42,630 nt of DNA from contig PFJC01000054.1 of the NCBI GenBank assembly GCA_002782865.1, forward strand, positions 1 to 42,630, in the 5' to 3' direction. Origin of the DNA: Candidatus Uhrbacteria bacterium CG_4_10_14_3_um_filter_41_21 (GTDB lineage Bacteria; Patescibacteriota; Patescibacteriia; UBA9934). Below, piece by piece: positions 19,271 to 29,086 of the stretch. The position numbers were made by a program, and so were the translations under genes. The number at the start of each line of letters is the position of its first letter. The first letter of the stretch is position 1. The notes below the pieces were generated by a model, which saw only the letters and a program-made list of their open reading frames with translations, had not been told where the DNA came from and did not search any database.

Positions 19271-21258
19271 ATTGATAGAAAAACAGTGCTAATCAAAGCT
19301 AGTACAATCAATGATATATAAAATTGGATTATTCCATTCTGTATCCGTCGTACAAGTGTGGATAAGAGAAGTGTAAGACGCGCTATCGGTCGGTAAAATA
19401 ATTCAAACCAAATGTGTTTTCTATTTAATTCGATATGACGTGAAATCATCCATTTATTGTTGGGGATTATGCGCGTGTCAATGATTTTTTTATTAAAACT
19501 GAACAGTATGTTGAAGAAAAAGCGAATAGGAGCGGAAAATGCCGTTGCGGTGTATTCCATTTGAGAGTTTATCGGTTGCCCACAGTCCCATGTGTGATAG
19601 GCTCGTTCAAATTTTCTTTTGCTGAAAATATACCGCAAAGAAAATACCAGTATGATAGAGCCAATTATCAAACTCCCGATCAGTAAAGGATTATAGTTAC
19701 CGTCTGTGAGAGCTAATGATGTTTTAAGACCGTTATTTATCGTTAGAGAACCTAATCCGATTATTTTTAGTATGGATGGCGCTCCGAGTCCAAGGATAAC
19801 GGATGCGATGACTGTCAGGGCGACAGACAATGAGAGCAAAAAATTCGGTTCTTTGGCGTGTGTGATTTCTTTACTGCGCGAGCCGGCTAGGAAGATTAGA
19901 GCAAACATTCTTACCATTGCAAAAATTGATAAACCACCGACAAAAGAGAAAGTCGCCAACACCGTAATCAATAAACCTTGATTGAGTTGGGAAATTGAAA
20001 TAATTGTGTTTATGATTTCTTGGAGGAATATCCATTCACCGATAAAACCGGAGAATGGTGGTAAGGCGACAGCAGTAAGGATTAAGAACAGTATCAATCC
20101 TGAAAATTTTGGCATATAGTGGGCAAGTCCCCCCATCACTTCCAAACTTCGGCTATGAGCTTGGCTCATAATCACCCCGGCTCCCATAAATAATCCTGAT
20201 TTAAAAAGTGCGTGTGCGAAAGTGTGAATTATCACTGCCGTGATCGCTGTTGTAAATAACAGCGGCTGATTGATTGATTGAGCAAATAATGCCACTCCAA
20301 CCATTGAAAAAAGTAAGCCTAAATTCTCCATTGATGAATAAGCCAGTATTTTTTTTAAATCATTTTCAACTACCGCATATAGAACGCCATAGACGGCGGT
20401 TATCAATCCTATGAAAATAATAATATATGTCCAACCTGTTGGGAGTGTCGGCCAAACAGATAACGCCAGTCGTAGAAATCCGTACAGTGCCACCTTCAAC
20501 ATTACACCGGACATCAAAGCCGAAATATTGCTTGGTGCTTGAGGATGAGCCTCCGGCAGCCAAACATGAAATGGCCATAAGCCTGCCTTTGATCCGAAAC
20601 CAAAGACAGCCAGAGCAAATGTTACCCCGAGCAACCCAATTGATAAATCTGAAGATATTATTGAAATTTCATCGAATGATGCAAAAAATAAACCCTTTGA
20701 TAAGATTGAAAAACTGGCGAGAATCGCACCGGCGCCAAGATGTGTCATTATCAAATAAAGCAAGCCGGCTTTAATAGATTCAGTCTGCTTATCGGTAAAA
20801 ACCAAAAATAAAGAAGTGAAGGACATTATTTCCCAGCCTGCTAAAAAACTGATTGGGGTCGTTGAAATTAAAACAAGTTGCATGCCAAAAATAAACAACG
20901 CCATTAAGAACGTGACTGACTGTAAATTATATGTTTTTGAGTATAGCGGTAAATATCCGATACTGAATAAAGCAACTATACAAATAACTGTATTTACTAT
21001 GAAGAAAAATAATGCGGACAAATAGTCAATTTCAAAGACTGATCCGAAAAGAATCGAGCTGCTGCCGATAATAATATTAGCTTGGGCACTAAGAAAAAAT
21101 AAAATACTGGAAATAGCGCCAACCAAAGCGGCTATACTCAGTATTGCTAAACTTATTTTTTGAATAATAAATCGGCGTCCGAGAAGCGCGATAATGGAGG
21201 CTGAAAATGAGCCAATCAAAGAAAACCAAATTAAAAATACAATCATTTGGGTGTTCAT
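19267..21258 (-). CDS. Hydrogenase-4 component B-like antiporter-type membrane subunit
   Basis: FGFGSKAGLWPFHVWLPEAHPQAPSNISALMSG; FLAGWEIMSFTSLFLV; FAHALFKSGLFMGAG; AYHTWDCGQP. Confidence 0.9.
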   Translation of the reverse strand: MNTQMIVFLIWFSLIGSFSASIIALLGRRFIIQKISLAILSIAALVGAISSILFFLSAQANIIIGSSSILFGSVFEIDYLSALFFFIVNTVICIVALFSIGYLPLYSKTYNLQSVTFLMALFIFGMQLVLISTTPISFLAGWEIMSFTSLFLVFTDKQTESIKAGLLYLIMTHLGAGAILASFSILSKGLFFASFDEISIISSDLSIGLLGVTFALAVFGFGSKAGLWPFHVWLPEAHPQAPSNISALMSGVMLKVALYGFLRLALSVWPTLPTGWTYIIIFIGLITAVYGVLYAVVENDLKKILAYSSMENLGLLFSMVGVALFAQSINQPLLFTTAITAVIIHTFAHALFKSGLFMGAGVIMSQAHSRSLEVMGGLAHYMPKFSGLILFLILTAVALPPFSGFIGEWIFLQEIINTIISISQLNQGLLITVLATFSFVGGLSIFAMVRMFALIFLAGSRSKEITHAKEPNFLLSLSVALTVIASVILGLGAPSILKIIGLGSLTINNGLKTSLALTDGNYNPLLIGSLIIGSIILVFSLRYIFSKRKFERAYHTWDCGQPINSQMEYTATAFSAPIRFFFNILFSFNKKIIDTRIIPNNKWMISRHIELNRKHIWFELFYRPIARLTLLLSTLVRRIQNGIIQFYISLIVLALISTVFLSI

Positions 21259-21265
21259 ATCAATA

Positions 21266-21793
21266 TTAATTTCTCAAGGATTGTAAAATAACACTAAGTA
21301 TTTGCTTTGGACTTGGTGGGTCGCCCGGAATCTTAATATGAACAGGGATTACCGATTCTACCGGTCCGACAACGGCATATGAATCCTTCCAGATTCCACC
21401 TGTACAAGCGCCATCACCGATCGCGACAACAATACACGGATGAGGCGCTGCCTCATAGGTGGTTTTTACGGCGCGCTCTAGATTTCTGGTCACCGGGCCA
21501 GTTACCCATAGCATGTCGGCGTGGCGCGGTGAAGCAACAAAGCTTAAGCCAAATCTTTCTATATCATAATAAGCATTTCCAAGTGCTATTAATTCCATTT
21601 CCTCGGCATTTGTTGACCCACCATCAACGGCTCTGATACGCAAAGAGCGACCATTATAAAGCTTTTTTATAATGGTCTTAAGTTCGGTACCTATAGTCTC
21701 AAGATCAACATCTTTATTTTTTTTGTAATTATTTTCCGGTTCAGTCAGATTAGAATTTAGAAAAAGATACTTCAGTAATTTGATTTTAGACAT
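21266..21793 (-). CDS. Hydrogenase-4 component I / NuoB-like small subunit lacking all four [4Fe-4S] ligand cysteines
   Basis: VASPRHADMLWVTGPVTRN fold signature; cluster motif positions read DGGSTNAEEMEL, GDGACTGG, PGDPPSP. Confidence 0.85.
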   Translation of the reverse strand: MSKIKLLKYLFLNSNLTEPENNYKKNKDVDLETIGTELKTIIKKLYNGRSLRIRAVDGGSTNAEEMELIALGNAYYDIERFGLSFVASPRHADMLWVTGPVTRNLERAVKTTYEAAPHPCIVVAIGDGACTGGIWKDSYAVVGPVESVIPVHIKIPGDPPSPKQILSVILQSLRN

Positions 21794-21901
21794 AAATTTT
21801 ATGACTTTATTTTGCTCTTATCACTTTGTAATGTCAAATTTCGTACTAAATATAAATTTATGATTACCAGTTTGTTTGCCACTCATCAATAAAAAATTGG
21901 A

Positions 21902-21928
21902 CCACCGCGCCGGAGAGGCTGGTGGTCG
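21902..21928 (-). terminator. Rho-independent terminator of the 135-aa gene
   Basis: gaccacc...ggtggtc 7-bp perfect stem followed on the minus strand by CAATTTTTT. Confidence 0.6.
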
Positions 21929-21946
21929 TGAATTGTAGCGCGAGGG

Positions 21947-22354
21947 CTACAGGGGGCGGTTTTTGGGGTCAGCGAAGAAGGATCGCTGACCTGGCGCACT
22001 GCCGCTCACTAGTCTGGCATTGGCATAGGCGCGCAGAGCCGGACCGATGATGATGCGGTCTTCTTCTTTCGAGCTTCTCAGTACGAGTGCGATGACATTT
22101 CTGTCTTGCATCAGCTTGAATAGTGCTACCCTTCGTTCAGGGCTGACGTGCGGATCCATGTACGAGAAAGCGACCACAGCCACGTTCGGACTATTGCGAG
22201 GCTGGTAGCTCATGACACCTTTGTCCATGGCCACAGGTGTCGTTGGCACGGCCGTAATTCCGAGCTTTTCGAACACGGTGGCGACATCTTTCATCGACAG
22301 GTGACCTGTGTCTTCTTCAGTCAGTGGGAAGCAGAAGATGAATGGTTCCGACAT
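21947..22354 (-). CDS. Orphan 135-aa protein of unknown function, GC-rich
   Basis: ORF preceded by an AGGAGG Shine-Dalgarno on the minus strand (CCAGGAGGTATTCATG) and flanked by terminators. Confidence 0.6.
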   Translation of the reverse strand: MSEPFIFCFPLTEEDTGHLSMKDVATVFEKLGITAVPTTPVAMDKGVMSYQPRNSPNVAVVAFSYMDPHVSPERRVALFKLMQDRNVIALVLRSSKEEDRIIIGPALRAYANARLVSGSAPGQRSFFADPKNRPL

Positions 22355-22397
22355 GAATACCTCCTGGGTTGCGCTGATAGTTTGTCAGAAAAGCATA

Positions 22398-22433
22398 AAA
22401 AAATCAACCCATTGCCAGGGTAGATTTTTTATA
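22398..22433 (-). terminator. Terminator of the ATP synthase operon
   Basis: aaaaaatcaaccc...gggtagatttttt, near-perfect stem with T-tract, just after atpC. Confidence 0.7.
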
Positions 22434-22463
22434 ATCTATAAGCTAATAGCTAAAAGCTTTTGT

Positions 22464-22898
22464 CTACTGCTTTCCAACATCCCTATACTTCCCTTTTCTG
22501 GCTACCTTGTAACGCGCCAATTCTCTTTCTAGGTGAACTAAGGCGTCGGCATAGACAACATCACCTTGATTTCTTGCTTCTTGCAAGCGCTTTTCGGCCA
22601 AGTCTTTAGCTTTTTCAATTTCTTCTAAGGTCAATTCTTCAGATCTTTCGGCAGAATCAGCCAAAACCACAACCGAATTTTCGTTCCTAACTTCAATTAG
22701 TCCGGTTGAAACAGCTAGAAGTGATTCATTTCCACCATCTTTTAATCTCATCTCACCGGAGCGCAAAAGCGAAACCAATGGGGCATGATTTGGTAAAATA
22801 GTAATCTCACCGATTTCTGTCATAACAGAAATCGAATCAACCGAGTCTTCGAAAACGGTTCTTTCTGGTGTTACGATTTTTAGGTTAATTTTCTGCAT
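22464..22898 (-). CDS. atpC: ATP synthase epsilon subunit
   Basis: LKIVTPERTVFEDSVDSISVMTEIGEITILPNHAPLVSLL. Confidence 0.93.
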   Translation of the reverse strand: MQKINLKIVTPERTVFEDSVDSISVMTEIGEITILPNHAPLVSLLRSGEMRLKDGGNESLLAVSTGLIEVRNENSVVVLADSAERSEELTLEEIEKAKDLAEKRLQEARNQGDVVYADALVHLERELARYKVARKGKYRDVGKQ

Positions 22899-22903
22899 AG
22901 GTC

Positions 22904-24289
<1,386 letters not shown>

Positions 24290-24327
24290 TTATCTTTTAA
24301 GTCGCATAGGGCCTATAAGACCTATAG

Positions 24328-25236
24328 TTAATTATTCATTGATTCAAGAGCCGCTTTTCCGGTTGAAATTTCGGCAATCTCTTGAGTAATTCCAGCCTGG
24401 CGGATTCTGTTATAGGTAAACTTTAATTCTTCAAGCATTTCGTTAGCGGCGTCGCTGGCGTTACGCATGGCCATCATGCGGGCAGAGTGTTCAGACGCAG
24501 TCGACTCCAGAAGCGCTTGGTAAAGCATTGTTTCAATCAGTCTTGGCAATGTTCTATTTAACACCTCTTGCGCGTTTGGCTCAAAAGTATATTCAGTTTT
24601 TCCGTTTCCATTTGTTCCATTTGTGGTTTTATCGACATTACCAAGTTTCTTGTCTGGAGTGCTGAATGGTAGCAGCTCTAGAAGTCTTGGTTTTTGCTCA
24701 AGCCCGGAAATATAGTCTGTGTACCCAAGTACAACTTTTTTGTACTCACCATTCATGTAACCGTCTAGGATAAGTTTTGAGATTGGTAAAATATCACCAA
24801 ACACCGGTTTGTTAGTCAGGCCTTCAAAAGTTGCTATAACATTAACTTTTTTCTTAGACAGCGCCATGTCCCCCTTTTTACCAACTGATATCAGATCAAA
24901 AGGCGTTTCTTTATTTTCTCGCAGTAACTCAATTGATTTTTTTACCATGTTTGAGTTATATCCTCCCGCCAGTCCACGGTCTGATGTAAATAAAACTAAA
25001 AGTATTTTTTCAGCTTCATCATTGCTTTGCAAAAGTGGATGAGAAACATTTGGAGCATAAATTCCCACTGAGGTAATTGTTTGCCAGGAAAGTTTTGCAA
25101 ATGGGCGAGTGTCTGTAGCTGCCGATGTTGCCCTACGCATTTTTGAAGCAGCCACAAGCTCCATCGCCTTGGTGATTTTCATCGTGTTGGCGATTGATTT
25201 GATTCTGCGTTTTACAACTTTTGCGTTAGCACTCAT
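24328..25236 (-). CDS. atpG: ATP synthase gamma subunit
   Basis: VKRRIKSIANTMKITKAMELVAASKMRRA; SDRGLAGGYN. Confidence 0.96.
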   Translation of the reverse strand: MSANAKVVKRRIKSIANTMKITKAMELVAASKMRRATSAATDTRPFAKLSWQTITSVGIYAPNVSHPLLQSNDEAEKILLVLFTSDRGLAGGYNSNMVKKSIELLRENKETPFDLISVGKKGDMALSKKKVNVIATFEGLTNKPVFGDILPISKLILDGYMNGEYKKVVLGYTDYISGLEQKPRLLELLPFSTPDKKLGNVDKTTNGTNGNGKTEYTFEPNAQEVLNRTLPRLIETMLYQALLESTASEHSARMMAMRNASDAANEMLEELKFTYNRIRQAGITQEIAEISTGKAALESMNN

Positions 25237-25307
25237 ATTTTAGCTCTTAGCTTATAGCTGTTAGCTATTAGTTTTCCCTAATAGCTAAGGGCTAATAGCT
25301 AATGGCT

Positions 25308-26810
25308 TTAGTTAAATGTCTTCTCAAATTCTTCTATGTAGTTTTTGATTTCTTTTTTTGAACTGTCTGAAATTTCCTTTTCGTCATGAATTGTTTTTAA
25401 CACACCAGAGGCACTAGACTCCATAAAGTGCAAAAACTTTTCTTCAAACTCCAATATTTTTCCAACTTCAACATCGTCTAGATAACCTTCGTTTAGTACA
25501 AAAATCATCACTGATTGTTTTTCAAAAGGAATCGGTGAATACTGTTTTTGCTTCATTAACTCCATTGAACGAGCTCCGCGATCCAGCTGTTTTTTTGTAG
25601 CTTCATCAAGGTCGGTAGCGAATTGGGCAAAAGCTTCAAGTTCACGATACTGAGCCAAATCAACTTTAAGTGTTTTTGAAACTGATTTCATGGCTTTGGT
25701 TTGAGCAGCTGATCCTACTCGAGAGACTGAAAGCCCAACATTAAGAGCCGGTCTTTGACCTTTGTAAAAAAGATCGCTTTCCAAGAAAATCTGACCGTCA
25801 GTAATTGAAATAACATTAGTTGGAATATAAGCGGACACATCGCCAGCTTGGGTTTCAATAATCGGCAAGGCTGTAATTGATCCACCACCAAATTCATCGC
25901 TTAGTCGGGCAGAACGCTCAAGTAGTCTTGAGTGCAGGTAAAACACATCTCCCGGATAAGCTTCGCGTCCTGGTGGACGACGAAGTAGAAGCGAGATTTC
26001 ACGATAAGCCCAGGCGTGTTTGGAAAGATCATCATAAATTACCAAAACATCTTCGCCTTTAGCCATAAAGTATTCAGCAATTGCACAACCTGCGTAAGGC
26101 GCAATGTAGGCCAAAGACGCTGGGTCACTGGCTCCGGCAAGCACAATAGTTGTGTATTCCATGGCCCCTGCTTTTTCCAGGCGAGCTGTGATAGCTGCAA
26201 TCTTTGATTCTTTTTGTCCAATTGCTACATAAATACACTTCATGTTTTCACCTTTTTGGTTGATGATAGTATCAATTGCAATTGCTGTTTTTCCAGTTTG
26301 ACGGTCGCCGATAATAAGTTCGCGTTGACCACGACCGATCGGGATTAAGGCGTCAATAGCTTTAAGTCCGGTGTGAACCGGGGTATCAACTGATTTTCGA
26401 GTAATAACACCTGGAGCGATCTTTTCGATAGCCTGCAAGTTGGTAGCTGTGATTTTTCCCTTTCCGTCCAGTTCGACACCGAGTGGATTGATAACACGAC
26501 CAACAACACTTTCGTCAACAGGAATTGAAAGAATTCGTCCGGTTGATTTTACAGTGTTTCCTTCTCTGATTTGACTTGGATCGCCAAGCACAATTGCACC
26601 AACTGATTCTTCCTCTACGTTAAGCGCAACTCCGAAAACGTTTTTTCCGAAATCAACAAGTTCCATTGATTTAGCATCAGCTAGTCCGCTGATGCGAACA
26701 ACTCCGTCGGCAACCGAAAGCACTGTTCCAACTGATTCAACCTTAGCGTCAGATTGAAAAGCTTGGACCTGCTTTTTTAATTCTTCAATTATTTCACTCT
26801 TGGTAGTCAT
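25308..26810 (-). CDS. atpA: ATP synthase alpha subunit
   Basis: [52 protein letters not shown]. Confidence 0.98.
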   Translation of the reverse strand: MTTKSEIIEELKKQVQAFQSDAKVESVGTVLSVADGVVRISGLADAKSMELVDFGKNVFGVALNVEEESVGAIVLGDPSQIREGNTVKSTGRILSIPVDESVVGRVINPLGVELDGKGKITATNLQAIEKIAPGVITRKSVDTPVHTGLKAIDALIPIGRGQRELIIGDRQTGKTAIAIDTIINQKGENMKCIYVAIGQKESKIAAITARLEKAGAMEYTTIVLAGASDPASLAYIAPYAGCAIAEYFMAKGEDVLVIYDDLSKHAWAYREISLLLRRPPGREAYPGDVFYLHSRLLERSARLSDEFGGGSITALPIIETQAGDVSAYIPTNVISITDGQIFLESDLFYKGQRPALNVGLSVSRVGSAAQTKAMKSVSKTLKVDLAQYRELEAFAQFATDLDEATKKQLDRGARSMELMKQKQYSPIPFEKQSVMIFVLNEGYLDDVEVGKILEFEEKFLHFMESSASGVLKTIHDEKEISDSSKKEIKNYIEEFEKTFN

Positions 26811-26837
26811 ATATAGGTCTTATTGGTCCTATGGGAC

Positions 26838-27221
26838 CTATTTCATTAATACTTGTTTCAAATTTTGTAATTTGCCTACGACCGAGCCGTCTATTCTAGT
26901 ATCATCAATTCTGATTACGGCACCACCGATTAGTTGCTCGTCAACTCTTTCTTTTAAATCAGCTCCTGGCGCGATGCTATTAATCATTTTTCTGGTTTCA
27001 TCATTTAGTGTGTGAGCAGAAAGTATTTTAATGCTTGAGGCGCCGTATTTTTCTTTCCAGATCGTATGGATTGCTCTTTCAATGTCTCGCCATTTATCAA
27101 GCATCTGTTTTTCTTTGAGAATATTTACAAACTCTTTGATAATTGCTGTTACATCTTCTGATTTTCGGCCTTCAACAGCTTCTATCAAAATCCGCGCAAA
27201 TTGTTTTGCGTCTATTTTCAT
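26838..27221 (-). CDS. atpH: ATP synthase delta subunit (OSCP-like, short)
   Basis: Position between atpF and atpA; LKERVDEQLIGGAVIRIDDTRIDGSVVGKLQNLKQVL. Confidence 0.85.
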   Translation of the reverse strand: MKIDAKQFARILIEAVEGRKSEDVTAIIKEFVNILKEKQMLDKWRDIERAIHTIWKEKYGASSIKILSAHTLNDETRKMINSIAPGADLKERVDEQLIGGAVIRIDDTRIDGSVVGKLQNLKQVLMK

Positions 27222-27222
27222 A

Positions 27223-27789
27223 CTAAATCATTTTACGAACCGCTTCTTCTGCAAGTGACTTTGATTTTGATTCATCGATTTGATCTTCTGCAATTCTGGT
27301 GGCTGCCTTCATGGCAATATCAATGATTTCTTTTTTTAGTTCTCGCATCATGGCTTCTTTTTCCGCGACTAACTGTTCTTTGCCTTTTACAATCACTCTT
27401 TCAACTTCCCGTTTGGCTGCGCCAATGATTTCCTCTCGTCTTTCTTCTCCTTGCTTGTGAGCTTTGTCAGCGATTTCTTGAGCTTCGCGTCTGGCAGTGT
27501 TCATTACTTCATCGCGTTCTTTTTCTATTTCTGAAACTCGTTTTTCAATCTCATCGGCTTGCTTAACGCTTTTTTCGATTTTTTCTTCGCGTTCATCTAG
27601 CATTCTTACAATTGGTCGGTATGCAAAGCGCCACAAGACAATTAAAACAAGTAAAAAGTTTATAAGTTGAGCGGTAAACATTTGACCGTTTAATCCAAAC
27701 TGACCGGCAACGGCCACAATTGGATTTTCTGATTCAGTTTGAGTTTCCTCATGTGTTTCCTGAATTGTTCCTGCTGTTTCTTCGTCCAT
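27223..27789 (-). CDS. atpF: ATP synthase b subunit
   Basis: One TM then long charged helix: LWRFAYRPIVRMLDEREEKIEKSVKQADEIEKR. Confidence 0.92.
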   Translation of the reverse strand: MDEETAGTIQETHEETQTESENPIVAVAGQFGLNGQMFTAQLINFLLVLIVLWRFAYRPIVRMLDEREEKIEKSVKQADEIEKRVSEIEKERDEVMNTARREAQEIADKAHKQGEERREEIIGAAKREVERVIVKGKEQLVAEKEAMMRELKKEIIDIAMKAATRIAEDQIDESKSKSLAEEAVRKMI

Positions 27790-27799
27790 AGATCTCGTC

Positions 27800-27827
27800 G
27801 TAGGAGCACGGCATGCCGTGCTCCTAC
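27800..27827. repeat. Perfect 28-bp palindrome GTAGGAGCACGGCATGCCGTGCTCCTAC (REP-like)
   Basis: 14-bp arms with no loop; preceded by ATCTCGTC shared with the second palindrome. Confidence 0.85.
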
Positions 27828-27867
27828 TTTGTAAATTCTTAATAAATTCATTCTCGATAATCTCGTC

Positions 27868-27896
27868 GTAGGGGCGAGGCGTCGCCTCGCCCCTAC
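27868..27896. repeat. Palindrome GTAGGGGCGAGGC-GTC-GCCTCGCCCCTAC (REP-like)
   Basis: 13-bp perfect arms, 3-nt loop; preceded by ATCTCGTC. Confidence 0.85.
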
Positions 27897-27918
27897 GGAC
27901 ATCATCAATGTCAATTTA

Positions 27919-28137
27919 TTAAAGCGTAAATGCAATAATAAGTGCATAAATAGCGATCGCTTCCGCGAAAGCCATTCCAAGAAGCATTGGAGTAAATAGT
28001 TTTCCGGATGCCTCTGGGTTTCGTCCGATTGATTCCATGGCTTTCATACCAATGAATCCAATCGCAAGAGCTGGTGCAATTGATCCAACTCCAATGGCAA
28101 GTGCTTTTGCCAAAAGTGTCATTGTCTCTGCGTCCAT
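27919..28137 (-). CDS. atpE: ATP synthase c subunit
   Basis: GVGSIAPALAIGFIGMKAMESIGRNPEASGKLFTPMLLGMAFAEAIAIYALIIAF. Confidence 0.95.
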   Translation of the reverse strand: MDAETMTLLAKALAIGVGSIAPALAIGFIGMKAMESIGRNPEASGKLFTPMLLGMAFAEAIAIYALIIAFTL

Positions 28138-28169
28138 AATATTAGTTATTTATGTTATTAACGGGACAA

Positions 28170-28199
28170 TCTGTTTCCACCAAGCTTGATGAAAACAGA
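28170..28199. repeat. Inverted repeat TCTGTTT...AAACAGA in the atpB-atpE spacer
   Basis: 7-bp perfect arms. Confidence 0.5.
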
Positions 28200-28207
28200 C
28201 AGTCGCA

Positions 28208-29086
28208 CTAAGCATGAGCTTCTGCTTGTTTGTGTGTTTCACTGTGTTCCTCTTCGTGGTTGCCGTGACTCATTGTTGCCACCACCATAAAAGCAAGGGT
28301 AAGCATGGCAAAAACCGTGGCCTGAATAATCCCAACTAAAAGTTCCAGAAAAATAAATGGAATTGGAATTATATAAGACATTAGGCTAAGCATTACTGTC
28401 ATTAGTACTTCACCGGCAAAAATGTTTCCAAAAAGTCGAAGTGAAAGTGAAAGTGTTTTAGCGAACTCACCGATGATTTCAATTAGTCCGATGAAAAATT
28501 CAACCACAGCTACGATTATTGCCATTGGTCCTTTTTTAAGTGACAGCCAAATACCTTTAAGGTTGAAGAATTTACTAAAGTGATTAAATATTCCCTGAGA
28601 CTTCATTCCTGCCAAGTGTGTTGATAAAATTGCAACAAAAGCAATAGCGAGGGTCATATTGAGATCTGCTGTTGCTGGACGAAGTAGTGGAATCAATTCT
28701 AATTCTTCATGCATATAGCCCCAAATTCCAATTGATCCAGTCCCTGGAATTTGTCCCATCCAATTACTTACGAGAACAAAAAAGAAAATTGTCGCAATGA
28801 GTGGTAGGAATTTTCTGGCATTTTTTTTGTCTTGAGTAACTTTTTCTATCTCAAGTAGAGCGAACTCAATAACAGTTTCTATAATATTATGAATTCCTTT
28901 TGGAACAAGTGATTTTCGACGCGAAGCGATTATGGCCACTAAAATAAAAAACCCAACCGCAATGTAGGCGTTGAGCATTGAATTTGTGACTGTAAAATGA
29001 CCGATTTCAAAAATCGGCTCAGCTGCGAGCGGTATGCTTACAAATGCGGTTTTAATCCCTCGGTCCTTGTTCATAAAGTTTCGCAT
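28208..29086 (-). CDS. atpB: ATP synthase a subunit
   Basis: FAKTLSLSLRLFGNIFAGEVLMTVML; PLIATIFFFVLVSNWMGQIPG. Confidence 0.96.
   Translation of the reverse strand: MRNFMNKDRGIKTAFVSIPLAAEPIFEIGHFTVTNSMLNAYIAVGFFILVAIIASRRKSLVPKGIHNIIETVIEFALLEIEKVTQDKKNARKFLPLIATIFFFVLVSNWMGQIPGTGSIGIWGYMHEELELIPLLRPATADLNMTLAIAFVAILSTHLAGMKSQGIFNHFSKFFNLKGIWLSLKKGPMAIIVAVVEFFIGLIEIIGEFAKTLSLSLRLFGNIFAGEVLMTVMLSLMSYIIPIPFIFLELLVGIIQATVFAMLTLAFMVVATMSHGNHEEEHSETHKQAEAHA

Noticed and set aside
14694-21793. Calling the cluster a functional [NiFe] hydrogenase or formate hydrogenlyase
   Set aside because: Ni-ligand and FeS-ligand cysteines are missing and no FDH or ferredoxin-type subunit is present in the window
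14694-21793. Calling the cluster respiratory complex I (nuo)
   Set aside because: The HyfG NuoC-D fusion, the HyfE and HyfB types and the gene order match hydrogenase-4-like complexes; no NuoE/F/G/I/J/K/A genes
25241-25309. Word-repeat spacers as a CRISPR array
   Set aside because: No regular repeat length, no unique spacers and no cas genes
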